From Ruminococcaceae bacterium UBA1734 (GTDB taxonomy: Bacteria; Bacillota; Clostridia; Oscillospirales; Acutalibacteraceae): a stretch of 64,000 nt of DNA. Positions 1-7,602 of this stretch are shown here, piece after piece (positions within the stretch are counted from its first letter, which is position 1; each line of letters begins with the position of its first letter). The stretch spans positions 1 through 64,000 of the forward strand of contig DCIE01000078.1 of NCBI GenBank assembly GCA_002315765.1, written 5' to 3'. Made by a program: the position numbers and the translations under genes. Under the pieces are notes generated by a model. That model made no database searches. It was given only the letters and a program-made list of their open reading frames with translations, and was not told the DNA's origin.

Positions 1-1326
1 AAGGATATCAGCCGAAAGGTGCGTTCAGCCCATAAAACAAGAGGGACTGCGGGTGAACCCCTCGCTCAACCTCCCTACGGGTATATAAAAAATCCGATGA
101 ACAAAAAGGAATGGATTATTGACCCTGAGGCTTCCCGTGTGGTGAAGGAAATCTTTAAGCTTTATTTGGAGGGCGACGGTATCGATGTTATCGCCGGAAA
201 AATGCAGAATGAGGGACACCTCAACTGCACCGCCTATTGGCACGAAAAGGGCGTAAATCGAGGTGGCAAAAAGACACAGCCAAACCCTTACAAATGGAAG
301 GGCTCGACAATTTACGGCATCTTGACTCGCCAAGAGTATTGCGGTGATGTTATCAACTTCAAAACCTACTCAAAGTCCTTCAAAAATCACAAAAGATATG
401 ACACTCCGAAAGAGGATTGGCTGATATTTGAGGATGTTCACGAGCCGATTATCGACCGAGAAACCTTTGAAAAGGTGCAGGAGATGTTAAGCCACTGTAA
501 GCGCAGAACACCGAAAAAGGAAAACGGTCCGAGAAGTATTTACAGTGATTTGCTTTTCTGTGCCGATTGCGGAAGCAAGCTTTGGTATAAGACCAACACC
601 AAGAACAAGGACATTCACTATTTCTGTTGTTCCAACAATAACACGGATTACAGAGGAACCTGCAAAACAAGACATTATATCCGTGCCGATGCGGTGGAAA
701 CCATTGTGGAAATGGAATTGAGGCGTCTTGCGGAGTTTTTGCTTGACGATGCCGACCGCTTCGTCGAAATCCTTGCAAGGAAAAGCAATACCGAGCAGGA
801 GACGGAACGGAAAACGGCACAGGCAGAGCTTCGTAAGTCGGAGATGCGCCTTGAAATGATACCGAAGCTGCTGAAAAATCTCTACGAGGACAAAATCTGC
901 GGAAAGGCAACCGAGGACGATTATAACATTCTTTCAGCCGAGTATTCCTCCGAAAGAGACACGCTGAAAAAGAAGGTGCTTGCACTTCGCAAAAAGCTCG
1001 GTGATATGGACAATATCGCAAGTCAGCGAGAGCAGTTCATCGGTGCTATCCGAAAGTTCATTCAGATGAGGACAATCACAAGGCAACTTATAAACGAGCT
1101 GATTGACCACATTGATGTGTACGAAACGGAGGGTATCGGCAAGAGCCGTGTTCAGCGTGTGGTGATTTACTACAAGTTCGTCGGTTATCTTGACATCCCC
1201 GAGGTGAGCGAAACAAGGTTTACCGAAGATATCCGTCAGGGCGTTGCGGTGGAATATGTTTCCGACATTCCCGAAAGAGCTATCGAATCTAACTCTTTCA
1301 AAGGAGCGCAACACCGTGCAGGGTAA
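1..1326 (+). CDS. Large serine recombinase, C-terminal part (5' end outside window)
   Basis: This is the site-specific recombinase of an integrative element. The frame is open from base 1, so the N-terminal catalytic resolvase domain with its nucleophilic serine lies outside the window. What is visible is a recombinase domain (about residues 15-150, with PPYGYIKNP near its start), a zinc ribbon of the type seen in these enzymes (CADCGSKL, then CC and C downstream), a coiled coil rich in Lys/Glu (about 255-345), and a C-terminal DUF4368-like tail (VYETEGIGKSRVQRVVIYY). Recombinases with this layout (TndX/TnpX-like) move conjugative and mobilizable elements in Clostridia. The gene ends 74 bases before a 12-bp repeat that recurs at a tRNA gene at 11.67 kb. 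The first in-window GTG at 19 is an internal codon, not a start. Confidence 0.93.
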   Translation, partial: KDISRKVRSAHKTRGTAGEPLAQPPYGYIKNPMNKKEWIIDPEASRVVKEIFKLYLEGDGIDVIAGKMQNEGHLNCTAYWHEKGVNRGGKKTQPNPYKWKGSTIYGILTRQEYCGDVINFKTYSKSFKNHKRYDTPKEDWLIFEDVHEPIIDRETFEKVQEMLSHCKRRTPKKENGPRSIYSDLLFCADCGSKLWYKTNTKNKDIHYFCCSNNNTDYRGTCKTRHYIRADAVETIVEMELRRLAEFLLDDADRFVEILARKSNTEQETERKTAQAELRKSEMRLEMIPKLLKNLYEDKICGKATEDDYNILSAEYSSERDTLKKKVLALRKKLGDMDNIASQREQFIGAIRKFIQMRTITRQLINELIDHIDVYETEGIGKSRVQRVVIYYKFVGYLDIPEVSETRFTEDIRQGVAVEYVSDIPERAIESNSFKGAQHRAG

Positions 1327-1370
1327 CAAAAAGGAGCAGGCAATTTGCCTACTCCGATACATAAAAGAGA

Positions 1371-1402
1371 AGTGGATGTAACTCGAATCCGTTACATCCA
1401 CT
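1371..1402. repeat. Perfect 12-bp inverted repeat with 8-nt loop next to a putative att site
   Basis: Bases 1371-1382 (AGTGGATGTAAC) are the exact inverted complement of 1391-1402. The repeat sits just downstream of the recombinase gene and runs into the 12-bp direct repeat at 1400-1411. No T-tract follows, so a simple terminator is unlikely. A weaker hairpin (GGAG-AGGC / GCCT-CTCC) lies at 1333-1355. Recombinase binding or an element end is the likeliest role, by position only. Confidence 0.6.
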
Positions 1403-1411
1403 CGATATGGT
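1400..1411 (+). repeat. Putative att core, left copy of a 12-bp direct repeat
   Basis: ACTCGATATGGT here is identical to 11667-11678, where it overlaps the CCA end of the initiator tRNA gene. Close by, 1419-1432 (TTCATAAGGGATTT) is the exact inverted complement of 11652-11665. Each copy lies just downstream of a serine recombinase gene or remnant, as expected for ends of elements integrated in tandem at one attachment site. Confidence 0.55.
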
Positions 1412-1549
1412 ACGGATGTTCATAAGGGATTTGATGGGAACTCAATAAAATCAAAATCTTCGTCACCGTACAATCATATTCAGGCAAACGCACATTTGAG
1501 GGTTATCCTCTTTTACTGTAAAATAAGGTCAGCAAAGGAGGATTGCTTT

Positions 1550-1732
1550 ATGAAAATCAAAGATGTTAAACACAAGGTGCAGTTGGATGATTTTGAGCAC
1601 CGTCTTCTAATTGGTTGTGTCAATGCCGCAAGAACATTATATCTTGAACAAGGCAAACCCACCGAGGATGTTGACGAATTACTGATAAAAATCATCGAAG
1701 CGCCATCAAAGAAAGTGAGTGTAAGAATATGA
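1550..1732 (+). CDS. Small element-encoded protein of unknown function (60 aa)
   Basis: I do not recognise a characterised family. The protein is 60 residues, starts MKIKDVKHKV, and has no cysteines beyond one, no signal peptide and no membrane helix. The ATG at 1550 is chosen over upstream codons because a strong AAAGGAGG lies 8 bases before it. The stop overlaps the start of the next gene (tnpV) by four bases, so the two are translationally coupled and probably work together. The position next to a serine recombinase and TnpV marks it as cargo or accessory protein of the integrative element. It may be a small helical partner protein, but that is inference. Confidence 0.7.
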   Translation: MKIKDVKHKVQLDDFEHRLLIGCVNAARTLYLEQGKPTEDVDELLIKIIEAPSKKVSVRI

Positions 1733-2028
1733 AAGACGAATTTGTAAAAGAAATAGGTGTTTGGGGACAGAGGCATTATTCCTATCTTAAAAAGAAAAAG
1801 CCGACCGTTATCAATGTCATGCGGATGAACGGTACTCTTGAAGAATATTTGCAAAACATCAACAACGAAGCACAGGATATGTTTGATAAACTGATGAAAC
1901 AAATGGCTGAAACCGAAGGCATCACCGAAGAGCTCAAAGCCACCGGCCAAATGACTTGGGTTTGTAAAATGGAAAACATACATAACCGTGCAACGGAAAT
2001 CGTAAATGCAGAGCTAATCAATATCTGA
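1729..2028 (+). CDS. tnpV: TnpV-like transposon-encoded protein
   Basis: This 99-residue protein matches the pattern of TnpV, a small protein carried by Tn4451-like mobilizable transposons and relatives in Clostridia whose function is not established. The diagnostic part is the second half: a helix with QDMFDKLMKQMAE, then EGITEEL and a closing helix with HNRATEIVNAEL. The start ATG overlaps the stop of the upstream 60-residue ORF. A perfect hairpin terminator follows at once. With the recombinase upstream, this forms the right-hand end of one mobile element. Confidence 0.8.
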   Translation: MKDEFVKEIGVWGQRHYSYLKKKKPTVINVMRMNGTLEEYLQNINNEAQDMFDKLMKQMAETEGITEELKATGQMTWVCKMENIHNRATEIVNAELINI

Positions 2029-2030
2029 CA

Positions 2031-2060
2031 TTTAAGGCGGAGCTTTGGCTCCGCCTTAAA
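2031..2060. terminator. Bidirectional rho-independent terminator
   Basis: A perfect 13-bp stem (TTTAAGGCGGAGC / GCTCCGCCTTAAA) with a TTTG loop separates tnpV (plus) from the converging DUF1016 gene (minus). The A/T-rich base of the stem can act as the U-tract in both directions. Confidence 0.85.
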
Positions 2061-2070
2061 TATTTATGAC

Positions 2071-3081
2071 TTATTCTTGTTCTTCGTTTTCAAGTGCTAT
2101 TTCGGTCAATTCACGCAATTTGTTTTGTAGAAGGGCTTTGTCCGGCAAACATAGAGTATAATCCGAAACAAGCGTCGGAGAAAGACTGCGACTGAGCGCA
2201 TATTCTACAACGGCATCATCCTTGCTTGCGCAAAGGATAAGTCCCACGCTCGGGTTTTCGTTTGGTTTTTTCACATCTCGGTCTAATGCTTCCAAATAGA
2301 AATTGATTTGTCCGATGTGTTCCGGCTTAAACTTGCCGATTTTCAATTCAATCGGCACAAGGCAGGAAAGCGCACGGTTATAAAACAGCAAGTCAATATA
2401 AAAATCCTGACCGCCTACCTGCACTCTGTATTCCTCGCCGATAAAAGTGAAATCTTTACCAAATTCAAGAATGAATTGTTTTAGATTTTCGATGATTGCT
2501 TTTCTTAAATTCTTCTCGGAATACTCTGTCGGTAAATCGAGAAATTCCAAAACATAAGTGTCTAATATACTGTTTTTAACATTTGCAGGAACAAGCTCCG
2601 GCGGTTGTTTTCCTGCCGACAGTGTGTATCTTTCGTAGTAGGCGCTGTCGATCTGCCGTTCCAATTCACGATATGAATAATGCTCTTTTATACATAATTC
2701 CATATAGAAATGGCGTTCTTCTGCGGTTTTACAACCCGATAAAATCAGCAGATGATTTGACCAACTTATTTGTGTCAACAGTGCTGACACAAATTCATCG
2801 TCCTTGTAGGTTTCATAAAATTGCTTCATTCTGTAAAGCCCACGACGGTTAAATCCTTTGATTTCGGGTGAGGTTTCTTTAATATAACCTGCGACTTCAT
2901 CAATGATTTTATCCCCAAACGATGAACTTTTACATAATCCCGAAATGTATTCGCCTACGCTCCAATACATATTGATAAGCTCGGTATTAACAGCGCGCAA
3001 AGCATTTGCACGAGCTTCGTAAATAATATCAATTATCTTACCAAATTCACCGTTATTATTAGTTTTTAATTCATCAGCCAT
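2071..3081 (-). CDS. DUF1016 / YhcG-family protein with PDDEXK nuclease domain
   Basis: This 336-residue protein has the two-part layout of the YhcG/DUF1016 family: an N-terminal helical DNA-binding region (about 1-145, with YWSVGEYISGL and FNRRGLYRMKQFY) and a C-terminal PDDEXK nuclease-like domain (about 170-325). Nuclease-core residues are visible in FYIDLLFYNR (Asp) and VPIELKIGKF (Glu-x-Lys), with EYRVQVGGQ just before. The family is common on mobile islands and has been linked to recombination and defence, but its activity is poorly defined. It starts 27 bases downstream of the co-directional XRE regulator, so the pair forms a two-gene operon. The start follows GGTGAT. Confidence 0.9.
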   Translation of the reverse strand: MADELKTNNNGEFGKIIDIIYEARANALRAVNTELINMYWSVGEYISGLCKSSSFGDKIIDEVAGYIKETSPEIKGFNRRGLYRMKQFYETYKDDEFVSALLTQISWSNHLLILSGCKTAEERHFYMELCIKEHYSYRELERQIDSAYYERYTLSAGKQPPELVPANVKNSILDTYVLEFLDLPTEYSEKNLRKAIIENLKQFILEFGKDFTFIGEEYRVQVGGQDFYIDLLFYNRALSCLVPIELKIGKFKPEHIGQINFYLEALDRDVKKPNENPSVGLILCASKDDAVVEYALSRSLSPTLVSDYTLCLPDKALLQNKLRELTEIALENEEQE

Positions 3082-3108
3082 ATTATCACCATATAAAACA
3101 TATTGTAA

Positions 3109-3387
3109 TTATTTATCCTTTTTCTTTAACATATTATCGGGAAACATTGAAGAATTCAGCAAATCTCCCGCTTCAACATCCAATGCATCAGCAATGTTGA
3201 ATAATATCTCTAAAGAAAAAGGTCTTACAATATTCGGCGCTTCTATCGCACTGAGATGTGACCTGCTCATACCTGCCTTCTCTGCAAGTATTTCTTGGGA
3301 CATTCCACGCATTTTTCTTAATGCGGAAATGGAAATGCCTAATTGAATAAATCTATCTCTGTTTTTGAAATCAACTTCCTTGCTCAT
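3109..3387 (-). CDS. XRE-family helix-turn-helix regulator
   Basis: This 92-residue protein carries one HTH_3 domain at about residues 12-70. The typical helix pair is visible (EILAEKAGMSRSHLSAIE), followed by SLEILFNIADAL and a short charged tail. It is the first gene of the minus-strand pair with the DUF1016 nuclease and probably controls that operon, as small XRE proteins next to nucleases often do. A GAGGTG site lies upstream of the ATG. The upstream region (3388-3560) is AT-rich and shared with the divergent SLOG-like gene, so one regulator could act on both. Confidence 0.9.
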   Translation of the reverse strand: MSKEVDFKNRDRFIQLGISISALRKMRGMSQEILAEKAGMSRSHLSAIEAPNIVRPFSLEILFNIADALDVEAGDLLNSSMFPDNMLKKKDK

Positions 3388-3561
3388 ACGATAAACACCT
3401 CTATTACCTTACTGATATAATTATACTTTTTGTGGCGTTTATACGCAGTTCTCGTTATAAAGCTATTGACTAATATATAAAGCAAAATTATAATATAATA
3501 TATAGTTGCATTATATTTTCACGATTTGCGCTTTAATATGACACTGTCGGAGATGCTGGTT

Positions 3562-3993
3562 TTGATTTGTACTTTTTTCGGACATAGAAGAGTTCCGCAA
3601 TATATTGAATCGGAACTGCGGGACACCATAATAAAGCTTATTGAGCAAAATAATGTTGATATGTTTTATGTTGGTAATCATGGCGGATTTGACGGTATGG
3701 TTCGTAGAGTTCTGAAGGAATTGGCCGAGAAATACGATATTACCTACTATGTCGTCCTCGCCTATATGCCCGGTAAAAAGGATGAATTCGGATATGACGA
3801 TTACTCCAACACCATCCTCCCCGACGGCATCGAATCCGTTCCCAAACGGTTTGCCATCACCTATCGCAACAAGTGGATGATTGAGCAGTCCGACTATGTT
3901 ATAACCTATGTAACTAACCACATCGGCTCAGGCGCGGCACAGTTCAAGGAAACGGCCGAAAAGAAAGGAAAAATCGTTATTAACATTTTTTAA
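3562..3993 (+). CDS. SLOG-superfamily-like protein (DUF1273-type)
   Basis: This protein resembles small Rossmann-like SLOG proteins seen in Clostridia, which start with a C-x-F-x-GHR strand-loop. Visible elements are CTFFGHRRVP at the N-terminus, FYVGNHGGFDGMV (glycine-rich loop), a middle stretch with VVLAYMP, then SDYVITYVTNHIGSGA and a closing strand KIVINI. SLOG domains bind nucleotide-derived ligands and occur in conflict systems and in cytokinin-activating enzymes; the ligand here is unknown. I prefer the TTG at 3562 because a GGAG lies 9 bases upstream and homologs start near this strand. In-frame ATG codons at 3538 and 3553 have no spaced ribosome site. Confidence 0.65.
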   Translation: MICTFFGHRRVPQYIESELRDTIIKLIEQNNVDMFYVGNHGGFDGMVRRVLKELAEKYDITYYVVLAYMPGKKDEFGYDDYSNTILPDGIESVPKRFAITYRNKWMIEQSDYVITYVTNHIGSGAAQFKETAEKKGKIVINIF

Positions 3994-4003
3994 CAACTAC
4001 GTA

Positions 4004-4032
4004 TTGACAATCGTAAACAATTGTAGTATAAT
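4004..4032 (+). promoter_or_regulatory. Consensus sigma-A promoter with overlapping operator-like repeats
   Basis: TTGACA (4004-4009) and TATAAT (4027-4032) are perfect hexamers separated by 17 bp. The spacer holds an inverted repeat, ACAAT (4007-4011) with ATTGT (4020-4024). AATCGTA occurs at 4010-4016 and again at 4030-4036, 20 bp apart. The first gene downstream encodes a ribbon-helix-helix protein, so autorepression at these repeats is likely. Confidence 0.85.
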
Positions 4033-4063
4033 CGTATTATAACAAAAGTTGGAGGTGTATATT

Positions 4064-4261
4064 TTGGCAGATAAAAAATTTGTAATTCCGTCAAAGCGCT
4101 ATAAAGGTGACACTTCCGTTGTTTCGGCGAGATTGCCAATTGATATGATTAAAGATCTTGATAAAATCGCCGAAAACACCGGACGTAACAGAAATGAGAT
4201 TATTATGCTCTGTTTAGAGTATGCTATCGACAATTTAGATTCCGATGGAAAAGAGGGTTAA
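4064..4261 (+). CDS. Ribbon-helix-helix (CopG/Arc-like) DNA-binding protein
   Basis: This 65-residue protein has one strand (TSVVSARLPIDMI) followed by two helices (KDLDKIAENTGR and NRNEIIMLCLEYAID), the ribbon-helix-helix layout used by small dimeric repressors. The start is the TTG at 4064, placed 8 bases after GGAGG; the TTG at 4049 lies upstream of that site and is rejected. It is the first gene of the ten-gene cluster running to 10078, directly behind a perfect promoter with operator-like repeats, so it is probably the autorepressor of the whole unit. It could also be an antitoxin-like protein, but no toxin partner follows. Confidence 0.85.
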   Translation: MADKKFVIPSKRYKGDTSVVSARLPIDMIKDLDKIAENTGRNRNEIIMLCLEYAIDNLDSDGKEG

Positions 4262-4262
4262 T

Positions 4263-4985
4263 ATGAAAAGGTATAGTGTTATTTTTTCGATATTTGCAAT
4301 AATATCGGCTGTATATGCAGCACTTTCGTTGTTGCTCGCAGATGAAAAGAACAATGTGTTTTGGATAGGATTTGGAATGATTTTGTTTTCCATTGTCCTT
4401 GTAGCGTTGATTACCTGTGTTTCAACAAAGAAAAGAAATTCTGCTTTCCCGTTGGATATTTCTATTATCACATTTTCATCAACCTACATTCTTGCAGTGT
4501 TATGTATAAATGTGTTGTTGGGCAATATTTACGGCTCCGGAATAAAACCGTTTGTTAGTGTTCATATTATTTGCTTTGCTTTTTATGCAATAACAGTTTT
4601 GGTATTATTTGTAGCAAAAGGCGGTATTATCAAACAAAACAATGCAGTAAACGGAAAAATATGCGAAATGCAGGTTTTGATTTATAATTTCGAAAAAATC
4701 AAGAGTAAACTTATCGATATGAACGATGATTCAAGAAAAAGTGCCATGCAATTAATAGACAGCGTATTAGAAGATTTAAGATTTTCTGATTTTGGGCTCA
4801 CCGTTGATGTGTCTGATATTGATAATAAGTTAAGAAACATGGCTGATATTCTTTCGACTGAAGTAGATAATCTTATTTCTATTGGTTCAACAGATTTATC
4901 AAGTATGGAATCATCCGTTAGCGATATTAAGAAAACGATAAAAGATAGAAATATGCAAATTCGCCTTATGAGCGGTAATGTTTGA
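4263..4985 (+). CDS. Four-helix membrane protein with C-terminal helical domain (unknown function)
   Basis: The family is not recognised. The 240-residue protein has four hydrophobic segments (about 5-25, 33-55, 68-90 and 98-120) and then a soluble helical region of about 110 residues with LIDSVLEDL, a DVSDIDNKLRNM helix and a heptad-like closing part. The gene at 6316 has the same layout and a related C-terminal region, so the two are paralogs flanking the SPFH gene. The ATG at 4263 starts one base after the stop of the RHH gene, which implies coupled translation. By context it is probably a membrane partner of the SPFH protein. Confidence 0.8.
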   Translation: MKRYSVIFSIFAIISAVYAALSLLLADEKNNVFWIGFGMILFSIVLVALITCVSTKKRNSAFPLDISIITFSSTYILAVLCINVLLGNIYGSGIKPFVSVHIICFAFYAITVLVLFVAKGGIIKQNNAVNGKICEMQVLIYNFEKIKSKLIDMNDDSRKSAMQLIDSVLEDLRFSDFGLTVDVSDIDNKLRNMADILSTEVDNLISIGSTDLSSMESSVSDIKKTIKDRNMQIRLMSGNV

Positions 4986-4998
4986 GGAGGAAAAAACA

Positions 4999-6300
4999 AT
5001 GGCAATAGTTGAAGTTGTAAAATATAACGGCAATCCGGATGTGTTTGCTTGGAAGTATCCAAGCGAAGAACTTGGTACATGGACACAACTTATTGTAAAT
5101 GAATCTCAGGAAGCAATATTATTTAAGGGCGGTAAGGCTTTAGATGTATTCCAAAGCGGCAGACATACCCTTGATACAGCAAATATACCGATACTAAATA
5201 AAATTATCAATTTGCCATTTGGAGGTCGTTCTCCTTTTACCGCTGAGGTTTGGTACATTAATAAGGTAAGTTCACTTGATATAAAGTGGGGTACCGCTTC
5301 TCCGATTCAATTACAAGATCCGAAATATTCTGTATTTATTCCTGTGCGTGCATTCGGACAATTTGGAATAAGAATTGAAAATTCAAAACAGTTTCTTGTA
5401 AAGTTGGTTGGAACACTTCCCGTTTTTGATAAAACAAATATTGTTAAATACTTTAGAGGATTGTATTTAACAAAAGTTAAAGATGCGGTTTCATCTTATT
5501 TGGTACATAAGCAAATAAGCATAATGGAAATCAATGCGTATATTGAAGAGTTGTCAACATACTTGCAAGAAAAGATGCAACCCGTACTCGAAGAATACGG
5601 TATTCAGCTTGTAAATTTTTATGTTAATGATATTAGTGTCCCCGAAGATGACAGCGCTGTTAAAAAATTAAAAGATGCTCTTGCAAAGAAAGCCGAAATG
5701 AACATTATAGGATACAATTATCAGCAGGAACGTTCTTTCGACACATTGGAAGGTGCAGCAAAGAATCAAGGTAGTTCTTCTCATTTAATGGGTGCCGGAA
5801 TGGGACTTGGAATGGGCGTAACAATGGGGGGTGCTGTCGGCGGACAGTTTGGTGGAATCGCAAAGAACATAAACACATCTGCCGAAGATACTAAAACATG
5901 TCCTTCTTGCGGAGCTCTTATGCCTATTAGCAAACGTTTCTGCTCTGATTGCGGATGCGATACCAATAAGAAGGAAACAAAAGAAAAGAAAGATACCGTC
6001 GTATGCAACAAATGTGGTGCAAAATATAAAAATACCATGAAGTTTTGCCCGGAATGCGGAGACAAATATAACCCCTGTCCAAAGTGCGGTGCCGATTTAG
6101 CCGAAGGTGCAACAAGTTGCCCGGAATGCGGATATGAAATGCCCACACCGTGTCCTCATTGCGGTGCATCTCTTCCCGGTAAAAATGTTAGGTTCTGTCC
6201 TGAATGCGGCAAATCTTTAATTAAATCTTGTCCTTCATGTAATAATCCGATTGTTGGTTCTCCTAAATTTTGCCCAGAGTGCGGAACAAAATTAGAGTAA
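4999..6300 (+). CDS. SPFH/band-7 protein with five C-terminal zinc ribbons
   Basis: This 433-residue protein has an N-terminal SPFH domain of the YdjI/'virion core protein' type (about residues 1-235; WTQLIVNESQEAILFKGG near the start, EYGIQLVNFYVNDISVPED near the end). A Gly/Met-rich linker follows (about 255-285, MGAGMGLGMG). Then come five tandem zinc ribbons of the form CPxCG...CxxCG (CPSCGALM, CNKCGAKY, CPKCGADL, CPHCGASL, CPSCNNPI), each closed by a second CxECG/CxDCG knuckle. SPFH proteins assemble into membrane-associated scaffolds. B. subtilis YdjI works with YdjG/YdjH in a PspA-linked membrane-stress system; no PspA is present here. The ATG at 4999 follows GAGGAGG. Five ribbons is more than I expect for the family. 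Confidence 0.9.
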   Translation: MAIVEVVKYNGNPDVFAWKYPSEELGTWTQLIVNESQEAILFKGGKALDVFQSGRHTLDTANIPILNKIINLPFGGRSPFTAEVWYINKVSSLDIKWGTASPIQLQDPKYSVFIPVRAFGQFGIRIENSKQFLVKLVGTLPVFDKTNIVKYFRGLYLTKVKDAVSSYLVHKQISIMEINAYIEELSTYLQEKMQPVLEEYGIQLVNFYVNDISVPEDDSAVKKLKDALAKKAEMNIIGYNYQQERSFDTLEGAAKNQGSSSHLMGAGMGLGMGVTMGGAVGGQFGGIAKNINTSAEDTKTCPSCGALMPISKRFCSDCGCDTNKKETKEKKDTVVCNKCGAKYKNTMKFCPECGDKYNPCPKCGADLAEGATSCPECGYEMPTPCPHCGASLPGKNVRFCPECGKSLIKSCPSCNNPIVGSPKFCPECGTKLE

Positions 6301-6315
6301 AGGTGATGACGAGGA

Positions 6316-7014
6316 ATGAAATTGGCCAAGAAAAATTTAATTTCCTCTTTCCTACTGATAATTATCGGACTGATAACTTTTGCGATATATACATTATTGC
6401 CATTTGAAAAAACTTCGATGGATTACCGAATCACAAGTTGTGTATTTGCTTCCGAACTATTATGTTTCTTGACCGTAATTTGTATAAATATAATTAGTAG
6501 TAAAGAAAAGCTTGCCCTTGCTGCCGGTGGATACACATCTGTTATTGTATATTTGATGTTGCAAATAATCGTTTCAGTTATATTTGCAATATATTTCAGA
6601 AACGCGCAAAGTACATATTTAATTATTGCGATATCTATAACTGCTGTTTTTGTCATTTCAATAGTATTAATCGTTATCTTTGGAAAGAGCATATACGAAA
6701 AAACATCGAATGTAGAAAAATCATCACAGTTTTTCAAAATGTTAGAATACAAAGTACAATCATTGTATGAAAATTGCAACAATTCTGACTCTTCCGATAA
6801 AGTAAAAAAACTACTTGAGGAAATCAAAAATTGCGACCAAAGTAATTTAGTTGCTACGGATAGTGAGATATCTGTTTCCATTGATTCGTTGATAAAACAA
6901 ATGCAAGATAAAAATATAAGTTCAGAAGAAATTGAAAAAAGCTTTGTGAGAATTTCTAATTTGATATCGAAAAGATCCTTGGAAGTATCTCAAACAAAAC
7001 TCGGAGGGGTATAA
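6316..7014 (+). CDS. Four-helix membrane protein, paralog of the 4263 gene product
   Basis: The function is unknown. The 232-residue protein has four hydrophobic segments (about 8-28, 38-58, 70-95 and 100-125) and a C-terminal helical region with LLEEIKNCDQ, a TDSEISVSIDSLIKQM segment and a final coiled helix. The middle of this region aligns by eye with VDVSDIDNKLRNM of the protein encoded at 4263. It directly follows the SPFH gene and ends two bases before the next start. The duplication on both sides of the SPFH gene suggests a hetero-oligomeric membrane complex, which is inference from gene order. Confidence 0.8.
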   Translation: MKLAKKNLISSFLLIIIGLITFAIYTLLPFEKTSMDYRITSCVFASELLCFLTVICINIISSKEKLALAAGGYTSVIVYLMLQIIVSVIFAIYFRNAQSTYLIIAISITAVFVISIVLIVIFGKSIYEKTSNVEKSSQFFKMLEYKVQSLYENCNNSDSSDKVKKLLEEIKNCDQSNLVATDSEISVSIDSLIKQMQDKNISSEEIEKSFVRISNLISKRSLEVSQTKLGGV

Positions 7015-7016
7015 CA

Positions 7017-7589
7017 GTGACTTCAAATGTTGAAAATGAAATTAAAAAAATAAAATCAAAAGCACTGATTCAAAAAATATTTGGTTGGATTATTGCTATC
7101 CCTGCCGGCTTAATAACTTTTGCCGGAATAGCATCAACCGGGTTGAAAGAAAGCATAGATTTTGTAATGGTGACGTTCTTTGCTATCATTACTGCTCTCG
7201 GAATATGGATGATAATTAAGGGAATCAAAAAGAAAAAACTTACTGTTTTATTTTATGATTATTCTGCAAGACTTGAAAGCGATTCGGACAAATCAATTGA
7301 TTTGTTATCTTCTTCAACAGGTGCCTCGGTGGATACAGTCACTAAAAATCTCAGTACCATGGTTTCTATGGGATTATTTCCAAACGCTTTTGTTGATACC
7401 ACCCATAATAAGCTTACATACCAAAATATGAATGTGTCGCATACACCTTTGACTCAAAATGTTTCAAATGAGCCCAAAGAACAGGTGCGATATATTACGG
7501 TTCAGTGTAAAGGATGCGGAGCCACTAATAAAATAAAATCCGGTAGCATAGGCGAATGTGAATATTGTGGAGCTCAAATATCTGAGTAA
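7017..7589 (+). CDS. Membrane-anchored protein with winged-helix-like module and zinc ribbon
   Basis: This 190-residue protein has two membrane helices (about 20-40 and 48-70) and a cytosolic module of about 60 residues (SIDLLSSSTGASVDTVTKNL, then MGLFPNAFVD). The module looks like the small winged-helix/PCI-like unit found in other zinc-ribbon membrane proteins. A C-terminal zinc ribbon follows (CKGCGATNKI...CEYCGA). The start is the GTG at 7017, behind GGAGGGG. The neighbour at 7603 has the same order of parts. The winged-helix assignment is by pattern only; the zinc ribbon and the helices are plain in the sequence. Confidence 0.8.
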   Translation: MTSNVENEIKKIKSKALIQKIFGWIIAIPAGLITFAGIASTGLKESIDFVMVTFFAIITALGIWMIIKGIKKKKLTVLFYDYSARLESDSDKSIDLLSSSTGASVDTVTKNLSTMVSMGLFPNAFVDTTHNKLTYQNMNVSHTPLTQNVSNEPKEQVRYITVQCKGCGATNKIKSGSIGECEYCGAQISE

Positions 7590-7602
7590 TGGAGGAATAA
7601 AG

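Noticed and set aside
449..1021. A 190-codon minus-strand ORF opposite the serine recombinase gene
   Set aside because: Its composition is that of an antisense shadow (rich in Cys, Arg, Phe) and the plus strand is clearly coding.
1333..1355. Hairpin after the recombinase stop as a terminator
   Set aside because: The stem has a mismatch and no T-run follows; it may be part of the element end instead.
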